64,000 bases of DNA from Cryptosporangium sp044454545 (GCF_044454545.1 NZ_JBITDV010000007.1:248001-312000), one strand, 5' to 3'; shown: positions 49,507 through 59,035, counted from the stretch's first letter. Numbers and translations: made by a program. The notes: generated from the sequence alone by a model not told the origin.

Positions 49507-50739
49507 ATGAGCGCCCCCACGGGACTGGAGACTCCGCCGACGGGGACGCCCGAGACCGCTCCCGCGAAGCGGTCCGGCGGGGTGCTGAGCTACCTGACCG
49601 GCCAGCTCAGCCAGGTCGGCCTGTTCATCGCGCTGATCGTGATCGTCGTGTTCTTCCAGGTCGCGACCGACGGCATCACGTTGAAGCCGATCAACATCTC
49701 GAACCTGATCATCCAGAACAGCTACATCCTGATCCTGGCCGTCGGCATGGTGATGGTGATCATCGCCGGGCACATCGACTTGTCGGTGGGGTCGGTCGTC
49801 GCGTTCATCGGCGCGCTGGCCGGCGTGATGATCACGAAGTGGGACCTGCCCTGGCCGGTGGCAGTCGTGCTCTGCCTGCTCGCGGGGGCGCTGGTCGGGG
49901 CCTGGCAGGGCTACTGGATCGCGTACTTCGGCATACCGGCGTTCATCGTGACGCTCGGCGGCATGCTCGCGTTCCGCGGTGCGGCGCAGATCGTGCTCGA
50001 CAACAAGCAGATCGCACCGTTCCCGGACGGCTTCCGCGACCTCGGTTCGGGCTTCCTGCCGACGTTCGGGTCGAGCGGGTACGAACCGCTGACGATCGTG
50101 CTCGGTGTGCTGGCGGCGCTCGCGCTCGTCGGGTCGGCGTTCCGGCAGCGGATCGAGCGTCGCAAGTACAACCTGGAGGACGAGCCGATCTGGTGGTTCG
50201 TCGCCAAGCAGGGGTTCGCGGTCGCGCTGATCCTGCTCGTCACCGTGCAGCTGGCCAGCTACGACGGCACGCCGATCGTGCTGGTGATCCTCGGTGTGCT
50301 GGTCGTGGGATACACGGCGGTGATGAGCCGGGCGGTGTTCGGACGGCACATCTACGCGATCGGCGGCAACCTGGCCGCGGCGCAGCTGTCTGGCGTCAAG
50401 GCCAAGTCGGTGACGTTCTGGCTGTTCGTGAACATGGGCGTGATCTCGGCGCTGGCCGGTCTCGTCTACACGGCCGGTCTGAACCTGGCCAACCCGAGCG
50501 CGGGTAACGGGTTCGAGCTGGACGCGATCTCGGCGGTGTTCATCGGTGGCGCGGCGGTGACCGGCGGTATCGGTACGATCCCCGGCGCGATCATCGGTGG
50601 TCTGATCATCGGGATCCTGAACAACGGGATGTCGATCCTGGGCGTCGGCACCGAATGGCAGCAGCTCATCAAGGGTCTGGTGCTGCTCGCGGCGGTGGCG
50701 TTCGACTTCTACAACAAGAGGCGACGCGCGTCCGTTTGA
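49507..50739 (+). CDS. mmsB: Multiple-monosaccharide ABC transporter permease (MmsB/GguB)
   Basis: This 410-residue inner-membrane permease has about ten hydrophobic helices and the sugar-permease EAA-like region GRHIYAIGGNLAAAQLSGVKAKSV (split here around G and N). It also has the GguB-type central cytoplasmic insert RQRIERRKYNLEDEPI, found in multiple-sugar permeases but not in RbsC. The VGMVMVIIAGHIDLSVGSV motif near 80-98 is diagnostic of the BPD_transp_2 family. The ATG at 49507 follows CGAGGAGCCGTC. It is the last gene of the pentose operon; no araA follows. Confidence 0.94.
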   Translation: MSAPTGLETPPTGTPETAPAKRSGGVLSYLTGQLSQVGLFIALIVIVVFFQVATDGITLKPINISNLIIQNSYILILAVGMVMVIIAGHIDLSVGSVVAFIGALAGVMITKWDLPWPVAVVLCLLAGALVGAWQGYWIAYFGIPAFIVTLGGMLAFRGAAQIVLDNKQIAPFPDGFRDLGSGFLPTFGSSGYEPLTIVLGVLAALALVGSAFRQRIERRKYNLEDEPIWWFVAKQGFAVALILLVTVQLASYDGTPIVLVILGVLVVGYTAVMSRAVFGRHIYAIGGNLAAAQLSGVKAKSVTFWLFVNMGVISALAGLVYTAGLNLANPSAGNGFELDAISAVFIGGAAVTGGIGTIPGAIIGGLIIGILNNGMSILGVGTEWQQLIKGLVLLAAVAFDFYNKRRRASV

Positions 50740-50762
50740 TACCCATTTGACGGGGCTATCCT
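50735..50762 (+). promoter_or_regulatory. Vegetative promoter giving a probable leaderless message
   Basis: TTTGAT (50735-50740), a 16-base spacer and TATCCT (50757-50762) precede the GTG at 50769 by only six bases, so the likely transcription start coincides with the start codon. The -35 overlaps the mmsB stop codon. Confidence 0.5.
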
Positions 50763-50768
50763 CCGGAC

Positions 50769-51017
50769 GTGAACGGACCTGAGCACTACTTGCAGGCGCA
50801 GAAGTACGCGACCGAGTCGGCCACCGACAAGGAACCGGACTGGATGACCGCACACGCGGCGCTCGCGCAGGTGCACGCGACGCTGGCGCTGACCGCGGCG
50901 ATCGCGGAGTTCGGAGACACCAAGTCGGGGGTCGGGCGGGTGGCGAGTGACTGGACCGGCTGGCGTAACGCCGGTGCCGTGCTCTCGCCGACCGCCAACC
51001 CGAGCCCGCTGGAGTAG
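50769..51017 (+). CDS. Small hypothetical protein, 82 aa
   Basis: This 82-residue protein has the pattern of a small actinobacterial and phage-associated family that I recall by NGPEHYLQAQKYATES at the N-terminus and a helix with LAQVHATLALTAAIAE (about 32-47). The C-terminus is polar (DWTGWRNAGAV). It is probably an all-helical soluble protein; the function is unknown. The start is GTG at 50769 with no ribosome site, but a promoter six bases upstream suggests leaderless translation, a common mode in actinobacteria. A hairpin terminator follows its stop. Confidence 0.65.
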   Translation: MNGPEHYLQAQKYATESATDKEPDWMTAHAALAQVHATLALTAAIAEFGDTKSGVGRVASDWTGWRNAGAVLSPTANPSPLE

Positions 51018-51023
51018 ACCGGA

Positions 51024-51054
51024 TCGTCCGGGTCGAGCCGTTCGGCCCGGACGA
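51024..51054 (+). terminator. Hairpin after the 82-aa gene
   Basis: A 9-bp stem (51024-51032 with 51046-51054) lies 7 bases after the stop. The following stretch to 51225 carries repeated CTGACCGGCGGT segments (near 51072 and 51093), possibly operator half-sites, and no gene. Confidence 0.45.
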
Positions 51055-51225
51055 CCGCCGGCCGGTCCCGTCTGACCGGCGGTCAGCACGGTCTGACCGG
51101 CGGTAACGGTCGACCGACCGGCGACGGGACGGTGCGGACGGCGGGTCGCGGTCCGGCCGCGCGGTGCGTCGCGAGCGCACGCTCGGTGGTGCGTACCGTG
51201 CGTCGTCGCTTCCTAACATCACGCG

Positions 51226-51804
51226 GTGACGTTTTCACCGCAAGCTCCCAGCAGACGCACCGGGTTGCGTCCGGCGTACTGGGCTCTGATCGTCTCGGGT
51301 GGTGTGCTCGCGCTGGTCTGCGGAGCGTGCGGGATCGCCGGTGTGCTGGGATCGGGCGGCGCCGACCCGGCACCGAGCGCGTCGGTGGTCGCCGCGACCG
51401 AGCCGCCGAGCGCTGCCGCGACGCAGCCGTCGAGTGCCGCCGCGACCACCGGGTCGCCGAGCGAGTCGCCCACCTCCGAGCCACCGGCCGCCGCCACCGG
51501 TGCGCCGTTGATCGGCGATCAGGCTCCGGGCACTGACGTCCGCGCGGACGCCGACGATTCCGAGGCGGGCTCGACGCCCGGCCCGGCCGCGACCACCCGG
51601 CGGGCCGTCCCGTCGGTCCCCCGCACGACCGCCGCCGTGCCGAAACCGAAGCCGAAGCCGAAGCCGCGAACCAGCGCGCCCCCGGCCGTCTACTACCAGA
51701 ACTGCGACGCGGTCCGCGCCGCCGGCGCCGACCCCATCCATCGCGGCGACCCCGGCTACCGCCCGGCGCTGGACCGCGACGGAGACGGCATCGGCTGCGA
51801 GTGA
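51226..51804 (+). CDS. Membrane-anchored protein with C-terminal Excalibur domain
   Basis: This 192-residue protein has one N-terminal membrane helix (about 18-42, YWALIVSGGVLALVCGACG), a long Ser/Thr/Pro/Ala-rich extracytoplasmic linker (about 45-150, with repeated KPKPKP) and an Excalibur calcium-binding domain at the C-terminus (about 155-192). The last shows YYQNCDAVRAAGADPI and a final RDGDGIGCE with the D-x-D-G-x-x-C-E motif. The paired cysteines (C160, C191) are typical. The GTG at 51226 starts the frame. Such proteins are surface-exposed; the exact role is not known. Confidence 0.88.
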   Translation: MTFSPQAPSRRTGLRPAYWALIVSGGVLALVCGACGIAGVLGSGGADPAPSASVVAATEPPSAAATQPSSAAATTGSPSESPTSEPPAAATGAPLIGDQAPGTDVRADADDSEAGSTPGPAATTRRAVPSVPRTTAAVPKPKPKPKPRTSAPPAVYYQNCDAVRAAGADPIHRGDPGYRPALDRDGDGIGCE

Positions 51805-51822
51805 CGCCCACCCGCCCGCGGG

Positions 51823-52197
51823 CTAAAAGCGGCCGAGTACCCGGTCGACGGTGATTTCCAGGGCCACTCGCAGGGGGTTCTCGCGGGGCCGGCGGTAGCG
51901 GACGGTGTACCGCCGCACGGCGTCCGCGACCCGCTCCGGGTCGGAGACGACCTCGACCGTTCCCTCGAGCGTGATCCACCGCCCGCCCTCGACCTGGCAC
52001 AGCGCCGCCCGCTTGCTCGTCCGGGCGTTGACCGCCTTCTGCGACGGCCCGGAACAGATCACGCGCGCGAGACCGGCGGAACTGTCCCAGGTGAAACCGA
52101 CCGGCGTCACGTGCGGCGTCCCGTCGGAACGCAGGGTCGTGAGCGTCGCGAGGTGTCGCTCGGTCACGAACTCCAGGGCACTGGCTTCGAGTTGCAC
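51823..52197 (-). CDS. PPOX-class F420-dependent flavin-like oxidoreductase
   Basis: This 124-residue split-barrel protein belongs to the pyridoxamine-phosphate-oxidase-like family of actinobacteria that binds F420 or FMN. It has the N-terminal SALEFVTERHLATLTTLRSD, the strand GTPHVTPVGFTWD (about 25-37), the cofactor-loop SQKAVNARTSKRAAL and a last strand VALEITVDRVLGRF. The length is normal. It starts at ATG 52197, 9 bases after the MeaB stop, so it is in the mutAB-meaB transcript, although its metabolic link is unclear. Confidence 0.88.
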   Translation of the reverse strand: MQLEASALEFVTERHLATLTTLRSDGTPHVTPVGFTWDSSAGLARVICSGPSQKAVNARTSKRAALCQVEGGRWITLEGTVEVVSDPERVADAVRRYTVRYRRPRENPLRVALEITVDRVLGRF

Positions 52198-52206
52198 ACG
52201 CCAACC

Positions 52207-53193
52207 CTACGGTTCCCGGAACGCGTCCAGGATCTCGTCCGCGGCCAGCGCGGGCGTCAGCGTGCCTGCGGCCACCTGCTGCTCGACCTTCGCCGCGACG
52301 TCGGCGACCCGGGCATCGTCACGCAGCGACGCCAGCAGCCGGTCCTGCACCATCGTCCAGACCCAGCGGACCTGCTGCTCCCGCCTGCGTGCTTCCAGGG
52401 CCCCGGACGCGGCGCGGGTGTCCTGGTGGTGGACGATCTGGTGCCAGATCTCGGTCAGCCCGGTGCCGTCAGCGGCGCTGCAGGTCAGTACCGGGACCGT
52501 CCACTCGCTGTGCAGCAGCCGCAGCGCACCGGCGAGCTCGCGGGCGGCCTTCTGGGCGTCCCGGACGTGCGGCCCGTCGGCCTTGTTCACCGCGATGACG
52601 TCGGCCAGCTCCAGGACGCCCTTCTTGATGCCCTGGAGCTGGTCGCCGGTGCGGGCCAGCGTCAGCAGCAGGAACGAGTCGACCATCTCGGCGACCGTGG
52701 TCTCGGACTGCCCGACGCCGACGGTTTCCACCAGCACGACGTCGTAGCCCGCGGCCTCGACGACGACCATGGCCTCCCGGGTGGCCTTCGCGACGCCGCC
52801 GAGCGTCCCGGCGCTGGGCGAGGGCCGCACGAACGCGTTGTCGTCCACTGCCAGCCGGGCCATCCGGGTCTTGTCGCCCAGGATCGAGCCCCCGGTCCTC
52901 CGCGACGACGGGTCGACCGCCAGCACGGCCACCCGGTGCCCGGCGGAGGTCAGCGAGACGCCCAGCGCGTCGATGAACGTCGACTTGCCGACGCCGGGTA
53001 CGCCGGTGACGCCGACCCGGCGCACCGGCGTCCGGACCGCGCCGGTCAGCCGGACGAGCAGCTCCTGGGCCGCGACCCGGTGGTCGGCCCGGCGTGACTC
53101 GACCAGCGTGATGGCCCTGGCGATCCACGCCCGCTCCCCGGAGAGCACGCCCGCCGCGTACTCCTCGACGTTCGGGACCGGACGTCGGCTCAT
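52207..53193 (-). CDS. meaB: Methylmalonyl-CoA mutase-associated GTPase MeaB
   Basis: This 328-residue G3E-family GTPase protects and reactivates methylmalonyl-CoA mutase by gating cobalamin loading. It has a P-loop GVPGVGKS (64-71), acidic switch region VVLVETVGVGQSET (about 158-171, G3), the base-recognition segment VIAVNKADGP (about 201-210, NKxD) and a C-terminal dimerisation helix. The length matches MeaB/ArgK (about 320-340). The start ATG is at 53193, 61 bases downstream of mutB. It belongs to the mutA-mutB-meaB operon. Confidence 0.96.
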   Translation of the reverse strand: MSRRPVPNVEEYAAGVLSGERAWIARAITLVESRRADHRVAAQELLVRLTGAVRTPVRRVGVTGVPGVGKSTFIDALGVSLTSAGHRVAVLAVDPSSRRTGGSILGDKTRMARLAVDDNAFVRPSPSAGTLGGVAKATREAMVVVEAAGYDVVLVETVGVGQSETTVAEMVDSFLLLTLARTGDQLQGIKKGVLELADVIAVNKADGPHVRDAQKAARELAGALRLLHSEWTVPVLTCSAADGTGLTEIWHQIVHHQDTRAASGALEARRREQQVRWVWTMVQDRLLASLRDDARVADVAAKVEQQVAAGTLTPALAADEILDAFREP

Positions 53194-53254
53194 CCCTCGG
53201 TCCGCCGAGAGGTCTCACCGCGGGCGGTGGTTCGCCGGGCGGCGTAGGAAAAAA

Positions 53255-55447
53255 TCACGGGTGCGCGGTCTCCGACGGATCGGGGTGACCGAGGCGGGAG
53301 CGGAGCTCGGCCAGCAGGCCGAGCGCCGCGTCGGCGATGACGGTCCCGGGCAGGAACACGGCCGACGCGCCCAACGAGGCCAACGGCTCGACGTCGGCCG
53401 GAGGGATGACGCCGCCGACGACGATCATGATGTCGGCCCGGCCGAGCGCGGCGAGCTCGTCGCGCAGCGCCGGGACCAGCGTCAGGTGCCCGGCGGCGAG
53501 CGTGCTCACCCCGACGATGTGCACGTCGGCCTCCACGGCCTGCCGCGCGACCTCGGCCGGGGTCTGGAACAGCGGGCCCACGTCGACGTCGAAGCCGAGG
53601 TCGGCGAACGCGGACGAGATCACCTTCTGGCCACGGTCGTGCCCGTCCTGGCCCATCTTGGCGACGAGGATCCGCGGCTGGCGGCCCTCGTCGCGTTCGA
53701 AGTCGGCGGTCGCCACGCGCGCGGCGGCGACGTTCCCGGCCGCACCCGCCTCATCCCGGTACACGCCGGAAATCGTACGGATCTGCCCGGCGTGCCGCCC
53801 GTAGACCTTCTCCAGCGCGTCCGAGATCTCGCCGACCGTGGCCTTCGCCCTGGCGGCGTCCACGGCCAGTGCCAGCAGGTTCTGGTCCGGGCCAGGGCCG
53901 GCGGCGTCCGCGGCCTTGGTCAGTGCGGCCAGCGCGGCTTCGACCGCCTCCGGATCCCGGTCGGCGCGCAACCGCTCCAGCTTGTCGAGCTGCTCGCGCC
54001 GCACCGACGCGTTGTCGACCCGCAGCACCTCGATCGGCTCGTCGGCGTCGGGCCGGTAGCGGTTGACGCCGATGACCGGCTGGCGACCGGAGTCGATCCG
54101 GGCCTGGGTGCGTGCCGCCGCTTCCTCGATCCGCAGCTTCGGGAGACCCTCGTTGATCGCGCGGGCCATCCCACCGGCCGCCTCGACCTCCTGGATGTGC
54201 CCCCAGGCGCGCTGAGCCAGGTCGTGGGTCAGCCGTTCGACGTAGGAGGATCCGCCCCACGGGTCGATCACCCGGGTCGTGCCGGACTCGTGCTGCAGCA
54301 GCAACTGGGTGTTCCGGGCGATCCGCGCGGAGAAGTCGGTCGGCAGCGCGAGCGCCTCGTCCAGCGCGTTCGTGTGCAGCGACTGCGTGTGGCCCTGCGT
54401 CGAGGCCATCGCTTCGACGCAGGTGCGCACCACGTTGTTGAAGACGTCCTGCGCGGTGAGCGACCAGCCGGAGGTCTGCGAGTGCGTCCGCAGGCTCTGT
54501 GACTTCGGGTTGGTGGCGCCGGCGTCCTTCGTGAGGCGCGCCCAGAGCAGGCGGGCCGCCCGCATCTTCGCGACCTCCATGAAGAAGTTCATCCCGATGG
54601 CCCAGAAGAAACTGAGCCGGGGGGCGAACTTGTCGACCTCGAGCCCGGCCGCCGCGCCGGCCCGCAGGTACTCGACGCCGTCCGCGAGCGTGTAGGCCAG
54701 CTCCAGGTCGGCGGTCGCTCCGGCCTCCTGGATGTGGTAACCCGAGATCGAGATCGAGTTGAAGCGCGGCATCCGCTGCGAGGTGAACGCGAAGATGTCG
54801 GAGATGATCCGCATCGACGGCTGCGGCGGATAGATGTACGTGTTGCGGACCATGAACTCTTTGAGGATGTCGTTCTGAATCGTGCCGGCCAGCTGCTCCG
54901 GGGCGACACCCTGTTCCTCGGCCGCGACGATGTAGAGCGCGAGCACCGGCAGGACCGCGCCGTTCATCGTCATCGACACCGACATCCGGTCGAGCGGAAT
55001 CCCGTCGAACAGTTGGCGCATGTCGTAGATCGAGTCGATCGCCACCCCGGCCATGCCCACGTCACCGGCCACTCGCGGGTGGTCGGAGTCGTAGCCGCGG
55101 TGGGTGGCCAGGTCGAACGCGACCGAGAGGCCCTTCTGCCCGGCGGCCAGGTTCCGGCGGTAGAACGCGTTCGACGCCGCTGCGGTCGAGAAGCCCGCGT
55201 ACTGCCGGATCGTCCAGGGCTGGGTCGCGTACATCGTCGGGTACGGACCGCGGAGGTACGGCGCGATGCCCGGGTAGGTGTTCAGGAAGTCCAGGTCGGC
55301 GGTGTCGGCCGCGGTGTAGAGCGGGCTGACCGGGATGCCTTCCGGCGTGTCCCAGATCGCCGCGTCGGTGACGGCCGCGCGCCAGTCGTCCGCCGTCGCG
55401 CCTCCCGGCGTTCCCAGCCCGACGTTCGAGAAGTCGGGAATCGTCAT
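53255..55447 (-). CDS. mutB: Methylmalonyl-CoA mutase large subunit MutB
   Basis: This 730-residue subunit holds the active site for the reversible conversion of (R)-methylmalonyl-CoA and succinyl-CoA. The substrate barrel (about 30-420) shows RGPYPTMYATQPWTIRQYAG and the ATHRGYDSDHPRV segment. The C-terminal B12 domain has the ligand motif DGHDRG (601-606, lower axial H603), plus the LxS-type VGVSTLAAGH and MIVVGGVIPPAD. The length matches MutB/ScpA. The ATG at 55447 gives a 4-base overlap with the mutA stop; upstream codons belong to mutA. It links odd-chain fatty acid, valine and propionate degradation to the TCA cycle. Confidence 0.97.
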   Translation of the reverse strand: MTIPDFSNVGLGTPGGATADDWRAAVTDAAIWDTPEGIPVSPLYTAADTADLDFLNTYPGIAPYLRGPYPTMYATQPWTIRQYAGFSTAAASNAFYRRNLAAGQKGLSVAFDLATHRGYDSDHPRVAGDVGMAGVAIDSIYDMRQLFDGIPLDRMSVSMTMNGAVLPVLALYIVAAEEQGVAPEQLAGTIQNDILKEFMVRNTYIYPPQPSMRIISDIFAFTSQRMPRFNSISISGYHIQEAGATADLELAYTLADGVEYLRAGAAAGLEVDKFAPRLSFFWAIGMNFFMEVAKMRAARLLWARLTKDAGATNPKSQSLRTHSQTSGWSLTAQDVFNNVVRTCVEAMASTQGHTQSLHTNALDEALALPTDFSARIARNTQLLLQHESGTTRVIDPWGGSSYVERLTHDLAQRAWGHIQEVEAAGGMARAINEGLPKLRIEEAAARTQARIDSGRQPVIGVNRYRPDADEPIEVLRVDNASVRREQLDKLERLRADRDPEAVEAALAALTKAADAAGPGPDQNLLALAVDAARAKATVGEISDALEKVYGRHAGQIRTISGVYRDEAGAAGNVAAARVATADFERDEGRQPRILVAKMGQDGHDRGQKVISSAFADLGFDVDVGPLFQTPAEVARQAVEADVHIVGVSTLAAGHLTLVPALRDELAALGRADIMIVVGGVIPPADVEPLASLGASAVFLPGTVIADAALGLLAELRSRLGHPDPSETAHP

Positions 55448-57294
55448 CGCGCTACCCCTAGGTCGTCGAGCGTCGTCGTCAGCACCCCGACCGCGTCGCA
55501 CCCGCTGAACACGTAATTCTGGACGTTGGGCAGAGCGCCCGCCCGGCCGGCGAGCCAGACCCGGGTCGCGCCGGCGTTCTCGAGTGCCGTGGCGGCGGCC
55601 TCGCCGTCCGTCGCGTAGATCGCGTCGGTCGAGCAGAGCACCGCGATCTCGGCGCCGCTGGCGGTGAACGCGTCGGCCAGTTCGCCGGGGCTCAGGCCGG
55701 GGCCGGCGGTCAGCGTCTCGATCCCGCCCGCCTGGAACAGGTTCGCGGCGAACGTCGCCCGCGCGGTGTACGCGGCCAGCGGGCCGAGCGTCGCCAGGAA
55801 CACGGCCGGCCGCTGCGGCGCCGCGTCCGAGGCGTCCCTCAGCGCCTCGAAGTCCTGGCCGTACCGGATGCGGGGCAGCCCGCCGCTCAACGGCGCCGGG
55901 GACGGCGTCCGGACGGGCAGTTTCTCGGTGAGGTTCGGGAACTCGCTGACGCCGGTGAGCGGGTCACGCCGGTGGGCGACGTTGCTCCGGCGCTTTTCCC
56001 GGACCTCGCCGAGGGACTCCTCGACCGTGCCGTCCTCGAGCGCCGTCCGCATGCCGCCGGAGCGTTCGACGTCGGTGAAGACGTCCCACGCGACGCGGGC
56101 CAGGTCGTCGGTGAGGCTCTCGACGTACCAGGAGCCGCCGGCGGGGTCGAGCACCCGGCCGAGGGAGGCCTCCTCCAGCAGCAGTGACTGGGTGTTGCGG
56201 GCGATGCGCCGGGCGAACGCGTCGGGGAGGCCGAGGACCGCGTCGAACGGGGTGACCGTGACCGCGTCCGCGCCGCCGATACCGGCGCCGAAGCAGGCCA
56301 GCGTCGTGCGGAGCATGTTCACCCAGGGGTCGCGGCCGCTCATCATCGCGCTGCTCGTGACGGCGTGCTGGCGCTGGGGGACGTCGGCGGCGCCGCTGAC
56401 CTCGGCCACGCGGGCCCAGAGGCGGCGGGCGGCGCGGAACTTGGCGATCGTGAGGAACTGGTCGGCGGTGGCCGCGTAGCGGAATTCGAGCTCGTCCAGC
56501 GCCCGTCGGACGCTGAGCCCGGCGTCGGTCAGCGCCCGCAGGTAGGCGACGCCGGTGGCGATCGAGAACCCGAGCTCCTGCGCGTCCGAGCCGCCGGCCT
56601 CGTGATACACGGTCGCGTCGACGAGCCCGGCGCTGATGCCGGTTCCGGTCGTTCGTTGCGCCAGCGCGGTGAGCACGGAGAGATCGGCGGGTGCTCCGGT
56701 GCGGGCACGCAGGCCGATCGGGTCGGCCCCCAGGTTGCTCCCGACGGCGCCACCGTCGGGCGCCGCCGCGGCCAGGTGGAAGAAGGCCTCGGCGGCCGCG
56801 GGGGTCTCGGGGCCGGCGTCCAGGCAGATCGGGGCCAGGTCGAGGTAGACGTCGGTGAGGACCTCGGGCAGAGCGTCGATCGGGAGGCCGGCGTCGCCCA
56901 GGACGAGCCAGAGCGACGTGACGCCGTTCTCCAGGTCGGCGGCGATCGCGGCTCGCGTCGCGGTGGCGTCCGGGTCGGCGTGCCGCTGACGGACGTCCCA
57001 GCCACCGGGGCGCTCGCCGCCTTCGGCCGTCGCGTCGCGCAGGCGGTTGCCCCGGACGAACGGCGGGAAGCCCGGCGCGCCCGGTTCGGTGGCGTCCTCC
57101 GCGGTGTACAGAGGCGAAATCCGGATCCCGTCATACGTCACCGTGGTGAGCAGATCGTCGACGTCGCCGGCCGGTGTCTCGTCGGTGGCGCGGCGGGATT
57201 TCTGCAGCACAGCGAGTGCGAGCTCCCGCCAGCGCGCCCGATCGGCCGGCTCGAAGCCGGCGGCCAGCGCGAGTTTTTCGGACGGCACCGTCAT
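55444..57294 (-). CDS. mutA: Methylmalonyl-CoA mutase small subunit MutA
   Basis: This 616-residue subunit pairs with MutB as a heterodimer. It has the mutase barrel fold (about 55-430) and a B12-type C-terminal domain (about 470-616) without the DxHxxG ligand motif, as expected for the non-catalytic chain. The region around DGTVEESLGEVREKR is the linker. The start ATG is at 57294. Its stop overlaps the mutB ATG, ensuring equal synthesis. The 190-base upstream gap (57295-57484) is shared with the divergent DUF4331 gene and holds no recognised site. Confidence 0.95.
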   Translation of the reverse strand: MTVPSEKLALAAGFEPADRARWRELALAVLQKSRRATDETPAGDVDDLLTTVTYDGIRISPLYTAEDATEPGAPGFPPFVRGNRLRDATAEGGERPGGWDVRQRHADPDATATRAAIAADLENGVTSLWLVLGDAGLPIDALPEVLTDVYLDLAPICLDAGPETPAAAEAFFHLAAAAPDGGAVGSNLGADPIGLRARTGAPADLSVLTALAQRTTGTGISAGLVDATVYHEAGGSDAQELGFSIATGVAYLRALTDAGLSVRRALDELEFRYAATADQFLTIAKFRAARRLWARVAEVSGAADVPQRQHAVTSSAMMSGRDPWVNMLRTTLACFGAGIGGADAVTVTPFDAVLGLPDAFARRIARNTQSLLLEEASLGRVLDPAGGSWYVESLTDDLARVAWDVFTDVERSGGMRTALEDGTVEESLGEVREKRRSNVAHRRDPLTGVSEFPNLTEKLPVRTPSPAPLSGGLPRIRYGQDFEALRDASDAAPQRPAVFLATLGPLAAYTARATFAANLFQAGGIETLTAGPGLSPGELADAFTASGAEIAVLCSTDAIYATDGEAAATALENAGATRVWLAGRAGALPNVQNYVFSGCDAVGVLTTTLDDLGVAR

Positions 57295-57484
57295 ACGCGG
57301 ATGCTATTGCGGTTGCGGTCAGCCCTGACCGAAGTGTGGCCCGGGTAACCGCGCGTCGACGGTCTGGATCTGTCAAGTAAGCGACAGGTCCCCATCCGGG
57401 GGCGTCGCCGTACCGAAGACCGGGTGCGACGCCACGGGGCGTCGCTGCCCCTCGCGGGTACCTCTCGGCACCGAAGGACGCCAG

Positions 57485-59035
57485 ATGCTCCGCATACCGC
57501 CCCGACGGCGGACGTTCTCCGCGGCGGTCGCAGCCGCGGCCGTGACCGCCCTCGCGATACCTGTGCTCGCGCCGCACGGCGCGACCGCGTCGAGCCACCG
57601 GGAGGCCCCGACGATCGCGGGCTTCCCGCAGTACGACAACACCGACGTGTACGCGTTCGTCAGCCCCGACAAGCCGGACAGCGTCACGATGATCGCCAAC
57701 TGGATCCCGTTCGAAGAGCCGGCCGGTGGTCCGAACTTCTATCCGTTCGCCACCGACGCCCGGTACGAGATCAACGTCGACAACAACGGCGACGCCAAGC
57801 CCGACCTGACGTACCGGTGGACGTTCACCAGCACGTACTCGAGTAAGGACACGTTTCTCCACAACACCGGGCCGGTGACGAGCCTGGCCGATCCCGACCT
57901 CAACTTCTGGCAGAGCTACCAGTTGGAGGAGATCAGGTGGGGCGCCGACGGATCGATCGCCGGGGAGAAGGAACTGGCCCATCACCTGCCGGTCGCGCCG
58001 TCGAACGTGGGCAAGGCGTCGATGCCGGACTATCGCGCGCTGCGCGACCGGGCGATCAAGTCGCAGCCGGGTGACATCAGGCTGTTCGCTGGCCAGGCCG
58101 ACGACCCGTTCTTCCTCGACCTGCGGGTCTTCGACGTGCTGTACGGCGGCGACCTGAGCGAGGTCGGCAACGACACGCTGGCCCCGTACAACGTGAACAC
58201 GATCGCGATCCAGCTGCCGAAGTCGCGGCTCGTCCGTGGTGGGGATCCGGTGGTGGGGATCTGGTCGACGACCTCGCGCCGCAACTCCTCCGGGAACTAC
58301 GTCCAGGTCTCGCGGCTGGGGATGCCGCTGGTGAACGAGGTCGTCGTACCGATCAGGGACAAGGACCGGTTCAACGCGTCCAAGCCGTCGGGTGACGCTT
58401 CCTTCCTCCGGTACGTGACGAACCCCGAGGTGCCGCGGCTGCTCGAGAAGATCTACCGGATCAAGGCTCCGGCGACCCCGCGCAAGGACCTGGTGCAGGC
58501 GTTCCTGACCGGCGTGCCGGGACTGAACCAGCCGGCTCGGGTGACTCCGAGCGAGCAGTTGCGGCTGAACACGTCGATCGCGCCGTCCGCGTCGCCGAAA
58601 CGGCTCGGCGTGCTCGACGGGGACAAGGCCGGATTCCCGAACGGGCGACGGCTGACCGACGACGTCGTCGACATCACGCTCCAGGTCGCGGAAGGTGAGC
58701 TCGTCGGGTCGCCGAACGACCTCGGGGACGCGGTGAACACGAACGACGCGCCGTTCGAGCGGTCGTTCCCGTACGTGGCGCTGCCGGCGGCGGGATCGGT
58801 GACGCGGGCCGGGACCTCTCCGGCTGCGACCCCGCAGGCGCAGACGTCGTCCGCGCCGGCCGCGGCTCCGTCGATGCTCGACGGCGGCTCGGCCGACCCG
58901 GTGCCCTCGCCCGCGGCGAAAGCGTCGCAGCGGCAGTCGACCGACCTGATCCCGCTGGGTTCCGCGGTCGGAGGCGCGGCCCTGCTGGCCTTCGGGGCGG
59001 CCTGGCTCTGGCGCCGCCGGCGCTCCGCTTCGTGA
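57485..59035 (+). CDS. Secreted DUF4331 domain-containing protein, membrane-anchored at C-terminus
   Basis: This 516-residue protein has an N-terminal signal (about 1-36: basic MLRIPPRRRTF, then AAVAAAAVTALAIPVLA) and the DUF4331 start SSHREAPTIAG (about 36-46). The DUF4331 region extends to about 420 with DNTDVYAFVSPDKPD and ILRYVTNPEVP-like segments. A Ser/Ala/Pro-rich linker leads to a single C-terminal membrane helix (about 487-507) and a basic tail. It is an extracytoplasmic protein of unknown activity. The ATG at 57485 follows a GAAGGACG site. It is followed by TPR and NicO genes on the same strand, a set that I believe recurs in actinobacteria. Confidence 0.9.
   Translation: MLRIPPRRRTFSAAVAAAAVTALAIPVLAPHGATASSHREAPTIAGFPQYDNTDVYAFVSPDKPDSVTMIANWIPFEEPAGGPNFYPFATDARYEINVDNNGDAKPDLTYRWTFTSTYSSKDTFLHNTGPVTSLADPDLNFWQSYQLEEIRWGADGSIAGEKELAHHLPVAPSNVGKASMPDYRALRDRAIKSQPGDIRLFAGQADDPFFLDLRVFDVLYGGDLSEVGNDTLAPYNVNTIAIQLPKSRLVRGGDPVVGIWSTTSRRNSSGNYVQVSRLGMPLVNEVVVPIRDKDRFNASKPSGDASFLRYVTNPEVPRLLEKIYRIKAPATPRKDLVQAFLTGVPGLNQPARVTPSEQLRLNTSIAPSASPKRLGVLDGDKAGFPNGRRLTDDVVDITLQVAEGELVGSPNDLGDAVNTNDAPFERSFPYVALPAAGSVTRAGTSPAATPQAQTSSAPAAAPSMLDGGSADPVPSPAAKASQRQSTDLIPLGSAVGGAALLAFGAAWLWRRRRSAS

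Noticed and set aside
57343..57348. GGGTAA upstream of the DUF4331 gene
   Set aside because: No GNNT element is found at a 14-17 base spacing, and it is about 135 bases from the start.
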